64,000 nucleotides of DNA, taken from the NCBI GenBank assembly GCA_028689115.1, contig JAQTWV010000001.1, positions 124,001-188,000 on the forward strand, given 5' to 3'. Positions 21,704 through 33,090 of the stretch are shown here, piece after piece. The position numbers were made by a program, and so were the translations under genes. This stretch comes from Candidatus Altimarinota bacterium. Its GTDB lineage: Bacteria; Patescibacteriota; Gracilibacteria; BD1-5; UBA6164. A model generated the notes under the pieces. The model ran no database searches. It saw only the letters and a list, made by a program, of their open reading frames with translations, and was not told the origin of the DNA. The number at the start of each line of letters is the position of its first letter. The first letter of the stretch is position 1.

Positions 21704-21783
21704 ATTTTATTTATTTATATCATTATTTATAAATGATATATTATTTTTCATTTTAAAGCAATAATACTGTATAAATTAAACAA

Positions 21784-21815
21784 AAAAAAGTGATTTTTTA
21801 TAAACTCACTTTTTT
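21784..21815. terminator. Hairpin terminator
   Basis: Imperfect AAAAAGTGA/TCACTTTTT hairpin in the gap between the aminotransferase start and the end of the minus-strand operon; T-rich on both strands. Confidence 0.55.
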
Positions 21816-22131
21816 ATTTTTTTTGTTTTCATAACTCCATTAGTATATCTCAATTTAGTGGTATACACTTTCTAACTGCATCTTCAAATTTATTTGTGTA
21901 AAATAAAGCTGTTTCTTTTAGCGAAATTGCTTTAGGTTTTCTTTGAATATTTGCATTATTAATTAATTCATCAACTCTTTTTTTTAATTCAAGACACTGA
22001 ACATGAACTCTTTGAATTACTAGGTGATTATTAGGATTATGCTTATTAAAAGAAGTTCTAAGAGATCTTTCAAAATCATGGATTTCTTTTTCTACTTTTA
22101 CAACTTCTTTTTCAAAATCATGATGTTCCAT
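21814..22131 (-). CDS. Small helical hypothetical protein
   Basis: 105 residues from ATG at 22131 to TAA at 21814. It is rich in His/Glu/Lys, probably helical (FEKEVVKVEKEIHDFERSLR). An internal UGA (Gly94) extends it past the standard-code stop. It starts 11 nt after the stop of the coiled-coil gene upstream and is probably co-transcribed with it. No recognised family. Confidence 0.6.
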
Positions 22132-22142
22132 TTTTTTAAAAT

Positions 22143-23441
22143 TTAAGTATCTAAAATATCAGAATAAACCTTTATTGCTTTTTCAATGTAATTATTTCAA
22201 TATTGTAAACTATTAATAAAATTTTTCAAATTTCATATAGAAAATTCTACTTTTTCAAATTTATCTTTGTATCTTTCTTTATATGTTGTTTCTATTTTGT
22301 TTAATTGTTCTATTACAAAATCATAAATATTTATATTTAAAACTTTGGCTCTATAATAAGTCATTTTAATTGTTAATTCAAACTCTTCTTGTTTAGTTTG
22401 ATTTATAAAATCATCACTTTCAAATAACAAACAAAAATAATCCATTAATTGTTTTGTTATTCCTTCAAATATTATTTTTTCATCACTTGTAGTTAGTATT
22501 TTATTTTTTCTTTGTTCTTCTATTAATTCATCATTTAATTCAACTGCAATTTCTTTTGCGCTCATAAGTGATTTGTATAAATCATTTATTTCATTTCTCA
22601 AATTAGTTTCTATTCTATCAAAATGTTGTTGATTAACAATGCTTTTTTGCCAATAAGTTTCCTGAGATTGAATTTCTCTTGTAAATCTCAAAATTCAATC
22701 AAGTTTTTCACTTGTAGTTGTTCATTTTAGTCTTCTTTTTTTTCATTCTAATTCTTTTTCTATTGATGAAATAAGTCACTCTATTTTTCTTCTTTCATCT
22801 TCAAGTTCTAATACTTTATTGTTTAATTTTCACCATTCTACAAATCATTTTCTTAGAGTTTTAGATTGTTTTTCTACTGTTTCTTGTAATTCTCAAACTT
22901 GATTTTCTAATCATGTATTTTGTTGTTTTAGTTCTCATATCTTTGTTTTATCTCTACCATGAGACATTTTTAACATATTTGTAACATTTTGTCCTTTTTC
23001 TAAGAGTATTTCTATACATTTTTGTCTAAAAATATCTATTACAGAATCTATTTCTATTCTAGCTCAAGATAATTTTTTATCTATTTCGCTATTTATATAA
23101 TCTCTAACTACTTTTAATTGTTTTTCATCTTTTGCTAATGCTTGATTTTTTTCTACTAATTGATTAAAAATCTCATTTTTTGCATTTATTATTCAAGCTC
23201 ACATTAAGTTACTTACAGCAGATATAAACTCAAATACTTTTTCTTTGTTTATATTTCAAGCGAAAAAACTATCTACTATGTCCTTGTAAATTTTTCATAA
23301 CAAAACAACTATTTTATTTTTTATTAAAATAGCTTCATTACAATTTATATCTCATTTTTGTTTATAATTTGCCTTGATATAGTCATTTGTTAGTCATACT
23401 ATATCTTCATTTCTTGTGTTATTTTGTTTTTCCAATAACAT
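22143..23441 (-). CDS. Long coiled-coil hypothetical protein
   Basis: 432 residues. Almost the entire protein is a charged helix; residues ~165-290 show continuous heptads (GELKQQNTGLENQVGELQET). There is no signal peptide or membrane segment. Its overall look is that of cytoplasmic structural or partition-type coiled-coil proteins, but no motif identifies it. It leads a two-gene minus-strand operon and is divergent from proS; the 140-nt gap must contain both promoters. Confidence 0.6.
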
Positions 23442-23583
23442 TTAAGAAAAATTATTATTTAAACTATCTATATTTTAAATAATAAAATAAAAAAGTCAAT
23501 CAAACTAAAATTTTTACTATTACTTGAATTAAAAGGAAACTTCAATATTATCTTAATAGTTAAATATTATTAATTATTAAATT

Positions 23584-24804
23584 ATGTTACAATTATCTAA
23601 ATTCCCAGTAAAAACACTTAAATCATCTCCAAAAGTGAGTGATAATAAATCAACTTCATATTTATTACAAGCTTGATTTATCAGACAAGAAATGGCGTGA
23701 GTTTACAATTATCTACCATTTTGACTTAGAGTTTTAAGAAAAATTGAAAATATAGTTAGGGAAGAGATGAATAAATTTGGAGCACAAGAAATCCTTATGC
23801 CTGCTTTATGAAGTAAAGAACATTGGGAAACAACAAAAAGATGGGATAGTATAGATGTACTTTTTCACCTACCAGCAAGTGATAATAAAGAATACGCATT
23901 AAATCCAACTCACGAAGATTTAGTTACTCCACTTATGAGTGAGTTTATTCAATCATACAAAGATTTAGAATTTGGAGTTTATCAAATCCAAAATAAATTT
24001 AGAAATGAAAAAAGGGCAAAATCAGGTCTACTTAGAGGTAGAGAATTTTTGATGAAAGATTTATATAGTTTTCATAAAAGTGAAGAAAATTTACTTGCTT
24101 ATTATGATGAAGTAAAAATTGTTTATAAAACTATATTTGATAGACTGGGTATTTGAGCTGATACTTATGAAACTTTGGCTTCAGGAGGTGATTTTACTAC
24201 ACTTAATTCACATGAATATCAAACTGTTTTAAGTATTTGAGAAGATGAAATATATATTTGTTGAGATTGTAAAACAGCTCATAACAAAGAAATAGTTGAT
24301 TTAGTAAATGGATTTTCTTGTAGTAAATGTAATAGTAAAAATCACAGAGTAGAAATAGCTTGTGAAGTGTGAAATATATTTCCACTTATGACTAGATTTA
24401 CAGATGCATTTAATACAAAATATACTGATTCAGATAGTAAAACTAAGGAAGTTTATATGTGATGTTATGGTATAGGTATTTCTAGACTTATGTGAGTAAT
24501 TGCTGAATACTTTATGGACTCAAGCGGTCTTGTTTGGCCAGAAAATATAGCTCCAGCAACTCATTATATAATAGTTATGTGAGATAATCTAGAAAAGGCT
24601 AAAGAATTGGCTAAGAGTTTAGAAAATGAGTGAAAAGAAGTAATAATTGATGATAGAGATAAAGTTTGATTTGGTCAAAAGGCAAGTGATGCAGATTTAC
24701 TAGGTATTCCTTATAGGATAGTTGTTTCTGACAAAACTCTTGAAGCTTGATGATATGAATTAAAATCTAGAAAAAATGATGAAACTAAGATTGTTTCGTT
24801 TTAA
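23584..24804 (+). CDS. proS: Prolyl-tRNA synthetase, short form without editing domain
   Basis: 406 residues. Bacterial-type class II ProRS motifs: FGAQEILMPAL, LNPTHEDLVTPLMS, the motif 2 segment QIQNKFRNEKRAKSGLLRGR and EFLMKDLYSFH, a Cys pair cluster (CGDC...CSKC) around residue 225-245, YMGCYGIGISRLMG (motif 3) and a C-terminal anticodon-binding domain. The ~180-residue insertion domain that clears Ala-tRNA-Pro in most bacterial ProRS is absent, as in the short alphaproteobacterial and mitochondrial forms. The small Cys-rich stretch sits where the insertion would be. It attaches proline to tRNA-Pro. Confidence 0.95.
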
Positions 24805-24806
24805 AT

Positions 24807-24836
24807 AAAAAAAATTAGATTTATCTAATTTTTTTT
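24807..24836 (+). terminator. Hairpin terminator of proS
   Basis: 13-bp stem (24807-24819 with 24824-24836) with TTTA loop, T-run on the + side, 2 nt after the proS stop. A TTGACA at 24838-24843 follows directly and may be the -35 of the next gene, though no well-spaced -10 is clear. Confidence 0.85.
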
Positions 24837-24898
24837 ATTGACATTTTATATTAAATATATATTAATATAAAAATTATTTATAAATAAAATTATATCAT

Positions 24899-25636
24899 AT
24901 GTTAGAAGAATTAAAAATAAAGGAATTTTGATGAGAAATTGTGTCTAGTGTTATAGGTAATTCTAATAATGTTTTTATAGATTATTTAAAGTGATATAAA
25001 AAACAATTAATTTTTATTTCATCAATTAATGATAAAAATTTTCAAACAGATTTAATGCTTGAAAAAATATGCTGTTTATTAAAAGAAGGAGGAAAATTCT
25101 GAGATATAAAATTAATAATATTTGATATTAGAGCATATTATTTATCAGTGATTAATGATTTATTTTTATTGAATAATAAAGATGAGGATGAAAAATTGAT
25201 TTCACTTATTGATTCTTATTTTGAAAAATTATTGTTTGATATATTTGTTTGGTTTAAAGCAGTAGATAAGATATATCCAAGCTTAGAAAATAATTTTAGC
25301 ATTAACACAACAAGGTGATTAGTGTCTATAAAACAGTCTTTTGAATTAATAATGTCATATATTTATAAATATAGTATAAATACTACTTGAATTAATTCTG
25401 AAGTTGTAAAATTTGATTGAGATATTTTAGATCATGAGTGAAAATTAAACGAATGATTTTTAATTGGTTTATTTTCAGCAAGAATCTCAAATAAAATATT
25501 AGCTGTTTTAAATGATAATCAAGTAGTTATTTTTCAATGAAATATTCCTAATTTAAGCCCTAATTTAAATACTTCTGAAATAAAAACTCATGATATTGTT
25601 TTAAAAGTATTGTCTAAAAATATGATTTGAAATTAA
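24899..25636 (+). CDS. Hypothetical protein
   Basis: 245 residues, no signal peptide. It has mixed helix/strand composition, with two vicinal cysteines (residues ~60-61), an acidic loop (NNKDEDEKL) and a beta-rich C-terminus (IGLFSARISNKILAVLNDNQ). No motif is recognised. Bracketed by strong terminators on both sides, so it is a single transcription unit. Confidence 0.55.
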
Positions 25637-25656
25637 AAAATAAATTTATTAATAAT

Positions 25657-25691
25657 AAAAGCTTATCCATTTTTTATATGGATAAGCTTTT
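25657..25691 (+). terminator. Hairpin terminator
   Basis: 14-bp perfect stem (25657-25670 with 25678-25691), T-rich loop, 20 nt downstream of the stop at 25636. Confidence 0.85.
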
Positions 25692-25707
25692 AAAAACATA
25701 AAAACTA

Positions 25708-25735
25708 TTGACAAATATATATTTTATATTATATT
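25708..25735 (+). promoter_or_regulatory. Promoter of the secreted barrel-like gene
   Basis: TTGACA at 25708-25713, 16-nt spacer, TATATT at 25730-25735, 43 nt upstream of the ATG at 25779. Confidence 0.65.
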
Positions 25736-25778
25736 AGAAAACGTAAAATAAATTTTTATATTTTAAAATAAATTTTTT

Positions 25779-26987
25779 ATGAATAAATCTGCATTACTTT
25801 TGAGCTCTGCTTTAGCATTTTGATCTGCAAATGCTGATAATACAAAACCACCTATTTTAGAAGGAAATGTTTGAAAAGAAGTTGTTACTGTTTATTCTAC
25901 TGCAAATAAAGTAGATAAATTTAATAATCTTGTTAGTGATACAACATTAAATATTGCACAAGTAGTATGAGAAAAAAAATCATGAATTTTATATTCAGAA
26001 TGGTGTGCTGAAAATCCTGATGCTTGTAAAAGAGTAGGTGAAATACACGCAGAAAGAGAAGTAAATCAAAAAAGAGAATTAGCTGAAAAATCTTCAAATG
26101 TAGATTTTATTGTAAAATGAAAAACATTTTGATTATGAATTGATACTGAACATGCATATTGAGAAGTTACTCTAAATCCAGATGGAAAAGAAGTTTGAGT
26201 TTGAGTTGCTTATAAAGATGAAAGTTGAGTAGTTGTTTGATGAAGTGTTGCTTGAAAAGAAAATGTAGGTTTACAAACTTGAGTTTGAGCTTGATATGTT
26301 AAAAGTTTTAATAAATCATCAATTTGAGTTGCAGCTAAATACACTGATTTTAATGCAGAATCAATTTATGCTGATAGTAATTCTATAAATGCTAGAATTA
26401 TGGGAACATATGAAATAGCACAAAACTTATATGCAGATGCATCTATATGATATAAAACTTTTTCAGCTGATTGATATGATAGAAAAAATACTGCAGAAGG
26501 ATCTTTATGATTATCATATGTAGATGAAAGTTTTACTGTAAGATTGGCTTGAGTTGTGAATGATGTTGATAGTAAAGTTATGGCAACTTTAAGTATTCCA
26601 TTTGGTTGAAAAAATGTAACTAATGCATTTGCTGTAGGGCAATCAAATGTAGCTAAATTTATAGCTAATAGTAGTTTTGATAATAGTATAGTAAAAGTTA
26701 AAAAAGTGCCAGTTGTAAATAATGTACCAGAAGTGCTTCCAGCACAAACATTAAGTATAACTACTTCATGACCAGCAATTACTTCATGAGCAAATACAGA
26801 TAATGTTACTGCAACAAATTGACCTTGAAGTTCTGTATTTTTTAATTTAACTATAAATTCACCATATACTTTATCATCAAATTCTGTTGAGTTTACTCCA
26901 AATTTATCAACTGAAACTCAAACAGTTAATATATTACATAATGGTAACATAGTTTGAACTAGGACTCTAACTGTTAATTGGTTCTAA
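25779..26987 (+). CDS. Secreted glycine-rich beta-barrel-like surface protein
   Basis: 402 residues. A clear signal peptide (NKSALLLSSALAFGSANA, cleavage after residue ~19) is followed by a helical segment with two Cys (WCAENPDAC). About 12 beta-strand-like segments with alternating small/aromatic residues follow (GVGVAYKDESGVVVGGSVAG, SIGVAAKYTDF, SLGLSYVDESFTVRLAG), ending ATLSIPFGG. A proline-rich linker and a beta-sandwich-like tail come next. The middle looks like a membrane barrel or porin-like fold, surprising because this group is thought to lack an outer membrane. Strong promoter and terminator mark it as a single, probably abundant product. Alternative: a monoderm surface beta-solenoid. 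Confidence 0.65.
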
Positions 26988-27023
26988 AAAATAAAACCTT
27001 ATAATTTATAAGGTTTTATTTTT
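26988..27023. terminator. Bidirectional hairpin terminator
   Basis: 16-bp stem (26988-27003 with 27007-27022) directly after the stop at 26987; flanked by A/T runs and shared with the convergent pilin-like gene. Confidence 0.85.
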
Positions 27024-29345
27024 TTATGGATTATATATTCAAGACCAAGATTCATCATCCCAAATACAAAAATTTTTTTCAGCACATTTATTATCTCAAA
27101 TTATTCAGTTACATTTTTCATATTTATGTCAAAAGCAAGAACTTCATGATTTATAACTTCATGCAGGACAGCTATTACATCAATTTCAACTATATGCTTG
27201 TCATACAATTGGTCATCAAGAGCTACTTGAACTAGATGAAGATGAGCTACTTGAGCTAGATGAAGAAGAACTACTACTTCATCACCCACTACTTTCTTTA
27301 AAAATTCTTATATTACTAGAATTTGAAATTTTTAAATTATTACTATTTAATATTATTGGTGTTCAATATGTTCATATATTATTAGTAATTATTGATGATA
27401 TATCATCCCATGTAGTTCAATCAAATTTTATTTTTAAAGTTTTTGAAATAGATGGTGATATTGTATTTGAATATTTTATTATATTATAAGGAGGAGGAAT
27501 AGCAGGATCTTCTCAATTTGTTGATAATTTAAGTTTTTTAAATTTAGAATAAACTATATTTTTATTTCAATCAACATCATATAAGTAAATTGTTTCACTT
27601 AAAGTTTGACTTACTCAATTTGTATCAAAAACTAATCAAAAATTATTTCATAATCATAATCAATTTAACCAAAAATATGGTCAAATAATTGTAGGAACTA
27701 CTTTTACTAAACTATAATCAGGTCAAAATGGATTTTCATAACATATTCAATCATCATTATAAAAATCATATCAATTATCACATTTACAACCACCTAATCA
27801 ATCATCTATAAAATTATTACCACTATCACAAACAATATTTGAAGAAGTTGAATCAATGATATATCACAATCATCCAGCATTACAAGTTAAATATCTTGTT
27901 ATAGTTTTTGTTCATACTGTAAATCATCATAATTCTACACTTTCAGTTTTTGTAACAATACTTGAATTATATTCATCTGTTACTGCTCATCATACAAATC
28001 AATCATCAATATATGGTGAACATTGATTAGGTCATTTTACTACACAAGAATTATATTTATAATTATTATCTCAATTTAATACTGAATCAGTACAAGTTCT
28101 AAGTATTGGTACAGAACAACTAAATCAAAATGAAACATATTTTTCTTTATATGAACTTATATTATGTCAATTTTTTACTTCTGTTCATTCTAAAAAACAA
28201 CTTTTATTATTTTCATCATCTAAAATTTTTTGGTAGATATCATTTTTTATAGATTCATTTACTGAAGCTTCTATATTACTTATTGTAGTATTTGGTAGTG
28301 AAAAAAATGGTTGAATTAAAGTATTTAAATTTACATTAATTATATTTCATATTGAAAATGGATTAGTATTACTAATTATATTTATTGTTTTTACATCATC
28401 TCAATTTTCTACATTTATAAGTAATGATGAACTCATATTTGTTACCTCTACACTTCACTCAATAACTGAAACTATAGTACCCATTGGAATATTTTTCTCT
28501 ACTTTAAAAATTGTTCACCTAACTGCTGCAGTTATATCATTTGTAGATATTTCAAAACTTGATTCTGTTCATAATCTAGTTGCATTTGTCCATATACTTC
28601 AAGCTTGTAAATATAATTTTACAGTTGAAACTAGATTATTTTCTTTTGGAAAATTTAATTCTTTAAGTTCTAAAATACTTCAATCAGTTATTATAGAAGT
28701 TGATCAATCTGAGAAAAATATTTCTAAATCAATTCAAGAATTATTTGTAATAATATCTCACTTTTTGTATATAGTTCAATCTGCAGTTGTAGCAATAAGT
28801 ATTTTTTCTTCAGGATTATATGGTAGATTTGCTTCATTATCTACTACAAAATTTGCTCAATTATATTCTCTAATTAAAGAATATATAGCATTTTCAGCCT
28901 TATAATCTCATACTACTTTTGCTATATAATTATCTTTTTTTCATATAACTCAAGCAAGTTCATACTCACTTGTATCTTTTGTGATTCAATAAGAATAATA
29001 TGAATTACTTCTAGGATCAATAGGTATTATATCTAAGTATTTTTTTGGAAGTGTATCTTGTGTAAAACTTCCATAAACTCAAAATGTTTCACTACCAGTG
29101 AAAGAGTGACTATAACTTCAACTATTTGTAAAATTATTATTATTACCACCTGGGATAGGTAATTTGCCATTTTCATTTTTATACGATATAAGTGCATTTG
29201 AAATAGTGTTCAAATCTGCAATAACCTTTGCATTGTTAGAATTGTTTTTTAAATTATTACTTGTAGTTGTTGCAACAATTCCTAATATAATAATAATAGA
29301 AACACTTATAATTATCTCTACAAATGAAAAAGCTTTTTTATTCAT
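27024..29345 (-). CDS. Giant type IV pilin-like surface protein with poly-Ser linker and Cys-rich C-terminus
   Basis: 773 residues. The N-terminus (KKAFSFVEIIISVSIIIILG) is a type IV pilin/pseudopilin signal: short basic leader, Phe start, Glu5 and a hydrophobic helix. Ordinary pilins are 130-200 residues, so this is about four times longer. The body is beta-rich with NxT/S-type repeats. Residues 690-709 are 20 consecutive serines encoded by a 24-nt DNA repeat (27219-27278), followed by GG and a Cys-rich tail with about eight cysteines (CNSCPAGSYKSGSSC, then CNGIIGDNKCAEKNFC). It is likely assembled at the cell surface by a type IV pilus machine and could be a tip adhesin. Frame checked codon by codon with no UAA or UAG inside. 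Confidence 0.82.
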
Positions 29346-29473
29346 TTTTTGTTATTTTAGAAAACAAATTTTTTAATATTTTAATTATATTTAAAATGGG
29401 ATTAATAGTTATTTATTTTTGAAAAATCCTTTGACAAAATAGTAGTATATTTTTTATTTTAAAAAAAAATTTT

Positions 29474-29501
29474 TTGACAAATATATAAAGCTCATTATAT
29501 T
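29474..29501 (+). promoter_or_regulatory. Promoter of a candidate small RNA
   Basis: TTGACA at 29474-29479, 16-nt spacer, TATATT at 29496-29501, upstream of a non-coding structured stretch that ends at a terminator at 29630-29660. Confidence 0.6.
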
Positions 29502-29507
29502 TATTTT

Positions 29508-29660
29508 AATATTTCTTAACAAGGCATCGTGAACCTAGCACAACTTGTAACCATAACAACAAATATAAATTCTATTTAAATAGGGTGATTTTTGTTGTAC
29601 TTAAAAGAAATATAGCTATGCTAAAAACAAAAACTCTTATTTTAATAAGAGTTTTTTTAT
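29508..29660 (+). ncRNA. Candidate structured small RNA, about 150 nt
   Basis: No ORF is present, but a promoter lies just upstream and a terminator (AAAACTCTTA/TAAGAGTTTT, T-run) just downstream. Within it, ATATTTCTT near the 5' end can pair with AAGAAATAT near the 3' end, and ACAACAAA pairs with TTTGTTGT, giving a long rod with an internal open region. That layout resembles 6S RNA, but no 6S, SRP, RNase P or tmRNA signature was recognised. It lies in the largest gene-free stretch of the window (29346-30081). Confidence 0.5.
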
Positions 29661-29681
29661 TTTTGAAAAAAAAAGAATTTT

Positions 29682-29989
29682 TACTTTTGTGACCAAAAGA
29701 GAACAATTTCTACTTTTGTAACCAAAAGGTAGCAAAAGTTTTAGGGGTTTTCGAACTAGCTAGCTAAGTTTTATATCTTACGTCTAGTAATCACTATCTT
29801 AACCCCTAAGACCCCGGGATATTTTTATAAGTTTTTTAAATATAGAAAAAAAATCCAAAAATAAAAATCCAAAAATAAAAATATGCAATATAACACTCAA
29901 TGCGAATACTCATCTGTTTTGTGTTCATTGCGGATTTTAAAGGCTGCATAAGCCTTTAAGACTTTTGGTACCTTTTGGTCACAAAAGTA
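29682..29989. repeat. Inverted-repeat element with ACTTTTG/CAAAAG palindromes
   Basis: An 18-nt perfect inverted repeat (29682-29699 with 29972-29989, TACTTTTGTGACCAAAAG type) bounds about 308 nt without a gene. Inside are a second related palindrome (29711 onward), a 9-bp inverted pair TTAGGGGTT/AACCCCTAA (about 29741 and 29800), a GC-rich CCCCGGG patch unusual for this genome, a 14-nt direct repeat and a short AAAGGCT/AGCCTTT hairpin. A further ACTTTTGGAATCAAAAGT palindrome lies at about 30030. It looks like a MITE or repeat cluster; no transposase is present. Confidence 0.55.
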
Positions 29990-30081
29990 CATATAAAGGA
30001 TAAAAACCTTTATAGTTAATTCTTTTGTTACTTTTGGAATCAAAAGTTAATAATTTTAATTTTAAAATTTAACAAACAATT

Positions 30082-31962
30082 ATGATTGATTTATCTACAA
30101 AAAGACACTCATTGTCACACATCATGGCTCAAGCAGTAAAGAGCCTTTATCCAGATGTAAAAATAGCTACTGGTCCAGATACAGAAGATGGTTTTTACTA
30201 CGATTTTGATTTTGGAACTACTGAATTTAGTGAAACAAACCTAAAAGAAGTAGAGAAAAAAATGAAACAAATCATTACTCAAAACCAAGATTTCAAAAAA
30301 TTTGAAGTTGATTATTCAACAGCTAGAAAAGTTTTATCATCTATGAATGAAGCTTTTAAATCAGAACTTATAGATAGATTTGAAAGTGGTGATTTTAAAA
30401 ACAAGGAGAAACTAAGTGATAAAATAAGCTTTTATTTCAATGTTTCAAAATGAAAACCAAGTGAATATTATGAAAAATTATCAAGTTTTTTAAGTGAAAA
30501 TAATTTGCAAAAATTTGAAGAACTAGATTGAGATCAAGTAAAAAATCTAAAATTTATAGATATGTGTACTGGTCCTCATGTTGCAAATACTAGAGAACTA
30601 GACGCTAATTCATTTAAACTTGTAAGAGTTGCAGGTGCTTATTGGCTAGGTAATGCTGAGAATACTCAATTAACTAGAATTTACGCATTTGCATTTAATA
30701 ACAAAGAAGAACTAGATGCACATCTTCATATGATTGAAGAAGCAAAAAAAAGAGATCATAGAATAATAGGAGCAAAATTAAAACTTTTTACTATTTCAGA
30801 TTTAATAGGTCCAGGTTTACCACTTATGCAACCAGCAGGTATGATTGTGAGACAAGAAATAGAAAAATACCTTTGGGAATTACATCAAGATAGAGGTTAT
30901 GATAGAGTTTGGACTCCACATCTTGCAAAAGAAACACTTTATGAAACTTCTGGTCATGCAGGGCATTATTTAGAAGATATGTTTAAGGTTTTTGGTTGAA
31001 CAAGCAAAGAAACATTTTTCTTGAAACCTATGAATTGTCCTCATCATATGCAACTTTTTGCTGATAATCAATTCTCTTATCGTGATATGCCAGTTAGATA
31101 TTTTGAACCAGCAACTGTTTATAGAGATGAAAAATCTGGTCAATTATCATGATTAACTAGAGTAAGAGCTATTACTCAAGATGATGGTCATTTATTTTGT
31201 AGAGTTTCACAAATAAAAGATGAAGTTAAATCTATAACAGATATTATAAAATCATATTACACAACTCTTGGTATGACTGATGATTATTGGGTTTCACTTT
31301 CTGTTAGATGAGATGATAAAAGTAAATATTTAGGTACAGAAGATGTTTGGCAATTAGCTGAATGAGCTTTGGAAGAGGCAAGTAAAGAAAATAATCTACC
31401 ATACAAAAGGGTAGAATGAGAAGCAGCGTTTTACTGACCAAAACTTGATTTTATGTTTAAAGATGCTATTGGTAGAGAATGGCAATTAGCAACAATTCAA
31501 TGTGATTTCAATCTACCAAACAGATTTAATCTAAGTTTTACAAATGAAAATAATGAACAAGAAAGACCAGTAGTTATTCATAGAGCTATTTCAGGAAGTT
31601 TAGAGAGAGGTATGTGAGTATTAATTGAGCATTTTGCTTGAGTATTTCCACTTTGGTTATCTCCAAGACAAGTTACAATCTTGCCAGTTTTACCTATGTT
31701 TGATGAATATGCTGAAAGTGTATTAAAAGAACTTAGATCTGCTTGAATAAGAGCAAGTGCTGATTTTTCAACTGACTGATTAAATAAAAAAGTTAGAAAT
31801 GCTGAAAAAATGCACAATAATTATATACTTGTTATTTGAGAACAAGAAATGCAAAATAAAACTGTTTCAGTTAGAAATTATAGAACAAAAGATCAAAGTG
31901 TAGAATCTTTAATTGATTTTAAAAATAGAATCATAGAAGAATATAAAACTAGAGCATTATAA
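30082..31962 (+). CDS. thrS: Threonyl-tRNA synthetase lacking the N-terminal TGS domain
   Basis: 626 residues. It starts directly in the editing domain: [13 protein letters not shown] has the HxxxH and [12 protein letters not shown] the CxxxH of the zinc-type editing site. The class II catalytic core follows: [13 protein letters not shown], motif 2 ([20 protein letters not shown]), [24 protein letters not shown] (motif 3), and a C-terminal anticodon-binding domain ([20 protein letters not shown]). The N1/TGS domain of E. coli ThrRS is missing. It charges and proofreads tRNA-Thr. Single gene between the non-coding region and a terminator. Confidence 0.96.
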
Positions 31963-31990
31963 AATAAATTTTTTTATTGAAAAAAAACAA

Positions 31991-32024
31991 AAAAAAGTAA
32001 ACTTGGTACAAGTTTACTTTTTTA
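31991..32024 (+). terminator. Hairpin terminator of thrS
   Basis: 15-bp perfect stem (31991-32005 with 32009-32023), GTA loop, T-run; the next gene starts 5 nt later. Confidence 0.85.
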
Positions 32025-32027
32025 ATT

Positions 32028-32996
32028 ATGTTTATGGTTTACATACTTTTTTTAATTTGATTTGTTATACTTATAAAATGAGCAGATTTACTTGTTTCAT
32101 GAGCAAGTTCTATAGCTTTAAAATTTAAAATTCCAGCAATAGTAGTTGGTTTAACAATAGTTGCTTTTGGTACAAGTACTCCAGAATTGGCAGTAAATAT
32201 GTTTTCAGCACTTGATTGAAAAACAGACTTAGCAATTTGAAATATACTTGGTAGTAATATAGCAAATATACTTTTAATACTTTGAGTTTCATCAATTATT
32301 TATCCTCTTAGAGCTCAAGTTTCTACTATATTTAAAGAAATACCATTTGCATTACTTTGAGTAATTATTTTACTTTTGATGGCAAATGATGTTTTGATAG
32401 ATTGATGAGCTTCAAATATAATTTCAAGAATTGATTGATTTGTATTTATAGGATTTTTTATAGTATTTTTATATTATACTTTTTGTATAGCAAAAACTGC
32501 AGATAGTAAATCAAATGAAGATGAATGAATATCTGAAATGGCAGTATGAAAATCAATTTTATTTATAATTATTTGACTTACTGGTCTTACTCTTTGAGGT
32601 AAATGGATAGTTGATTGAGCAGTTGTAATAGCAAAATGATTCTGACTTAGTGAAGCGGTTATTGGTTTAACTGTAGTTGCAGTATGAACAAGTTTACCAG
32701 AGTTAGCTACAAGTGTTGTTGCTGCTATGAAAAAACAAACTGATATAGCTATATGAAATGTGGTTTGAAGTAATATATTTAACGTGTTTTGGATTTTATG
32801 ATTAACTTCAATAATTAAACCATTACCTTTTAGTGCATCTTCAAATATAGATACACTTATGGCAATTTTTGCAACATTAATTTTATTTTTGATAATGTTT
32901 ATTTGAAAAAAATCAGTTATAGAAAAATGGCAAGGTATACTTATGATAATGATGTATTTTACATATATTTGATATTTAATATTGAAAAGTTTGTAA
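32028..32996 (+). CDS. Sodium/calcium exchanger family membrane protein (YrbG-like)
   Basis: 322 residues with about ten hydrophobic segments. Both alpha repeats that form the ion site are present: VAFGTSTPELAVNMFSAL with GNILGSNIANILLILG, and VAVGTSLPELATSVVAAM with GNVVGSNIFNVFWILG. This inverted repeat defines the CaCA antiporter family, which expels Ca2+ (or K+/H+) in exchange for a cation gradient. It is a single gene between two terminators. Substrate preference cannot be read from sequence. Confidence 0.93.
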
Positions 32997-33004
32997 AAAA
33001 TTAA

Positions 33005-33031
33005 AAAAAAACTCCCGCAGGGAGTTTTTTT
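33005..33031 (+). terminator. Hairpin terminator
   Basis: 12-bp stem AAAAAAACTCCC/GGGAGTTTTTTT (33005-33016 with 33020-33031) with GCA loop: a classic intrinsic terminator 9 nt after the exchanger stop. Confidence 0.9.
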
Positions 33032-33090
33032 GTTTTAAAATAAGTAAAATTAATAATTAATTGACAAAACACTTTTTTATATTAAAAGTA

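Noticed and set aside
29940-30081. A second T-box, upstream of thrS (TGGTACC at about 29966, a small hairpin before it)
   Set aside because: The 7-nt bulge sequence matches and would suit tRNA-Thr, but no helix pairs directly on both sides of it and no terminator competes with it. The bulge lies within the ACTTTTG/CAAAAG repeat family, which explains it better.
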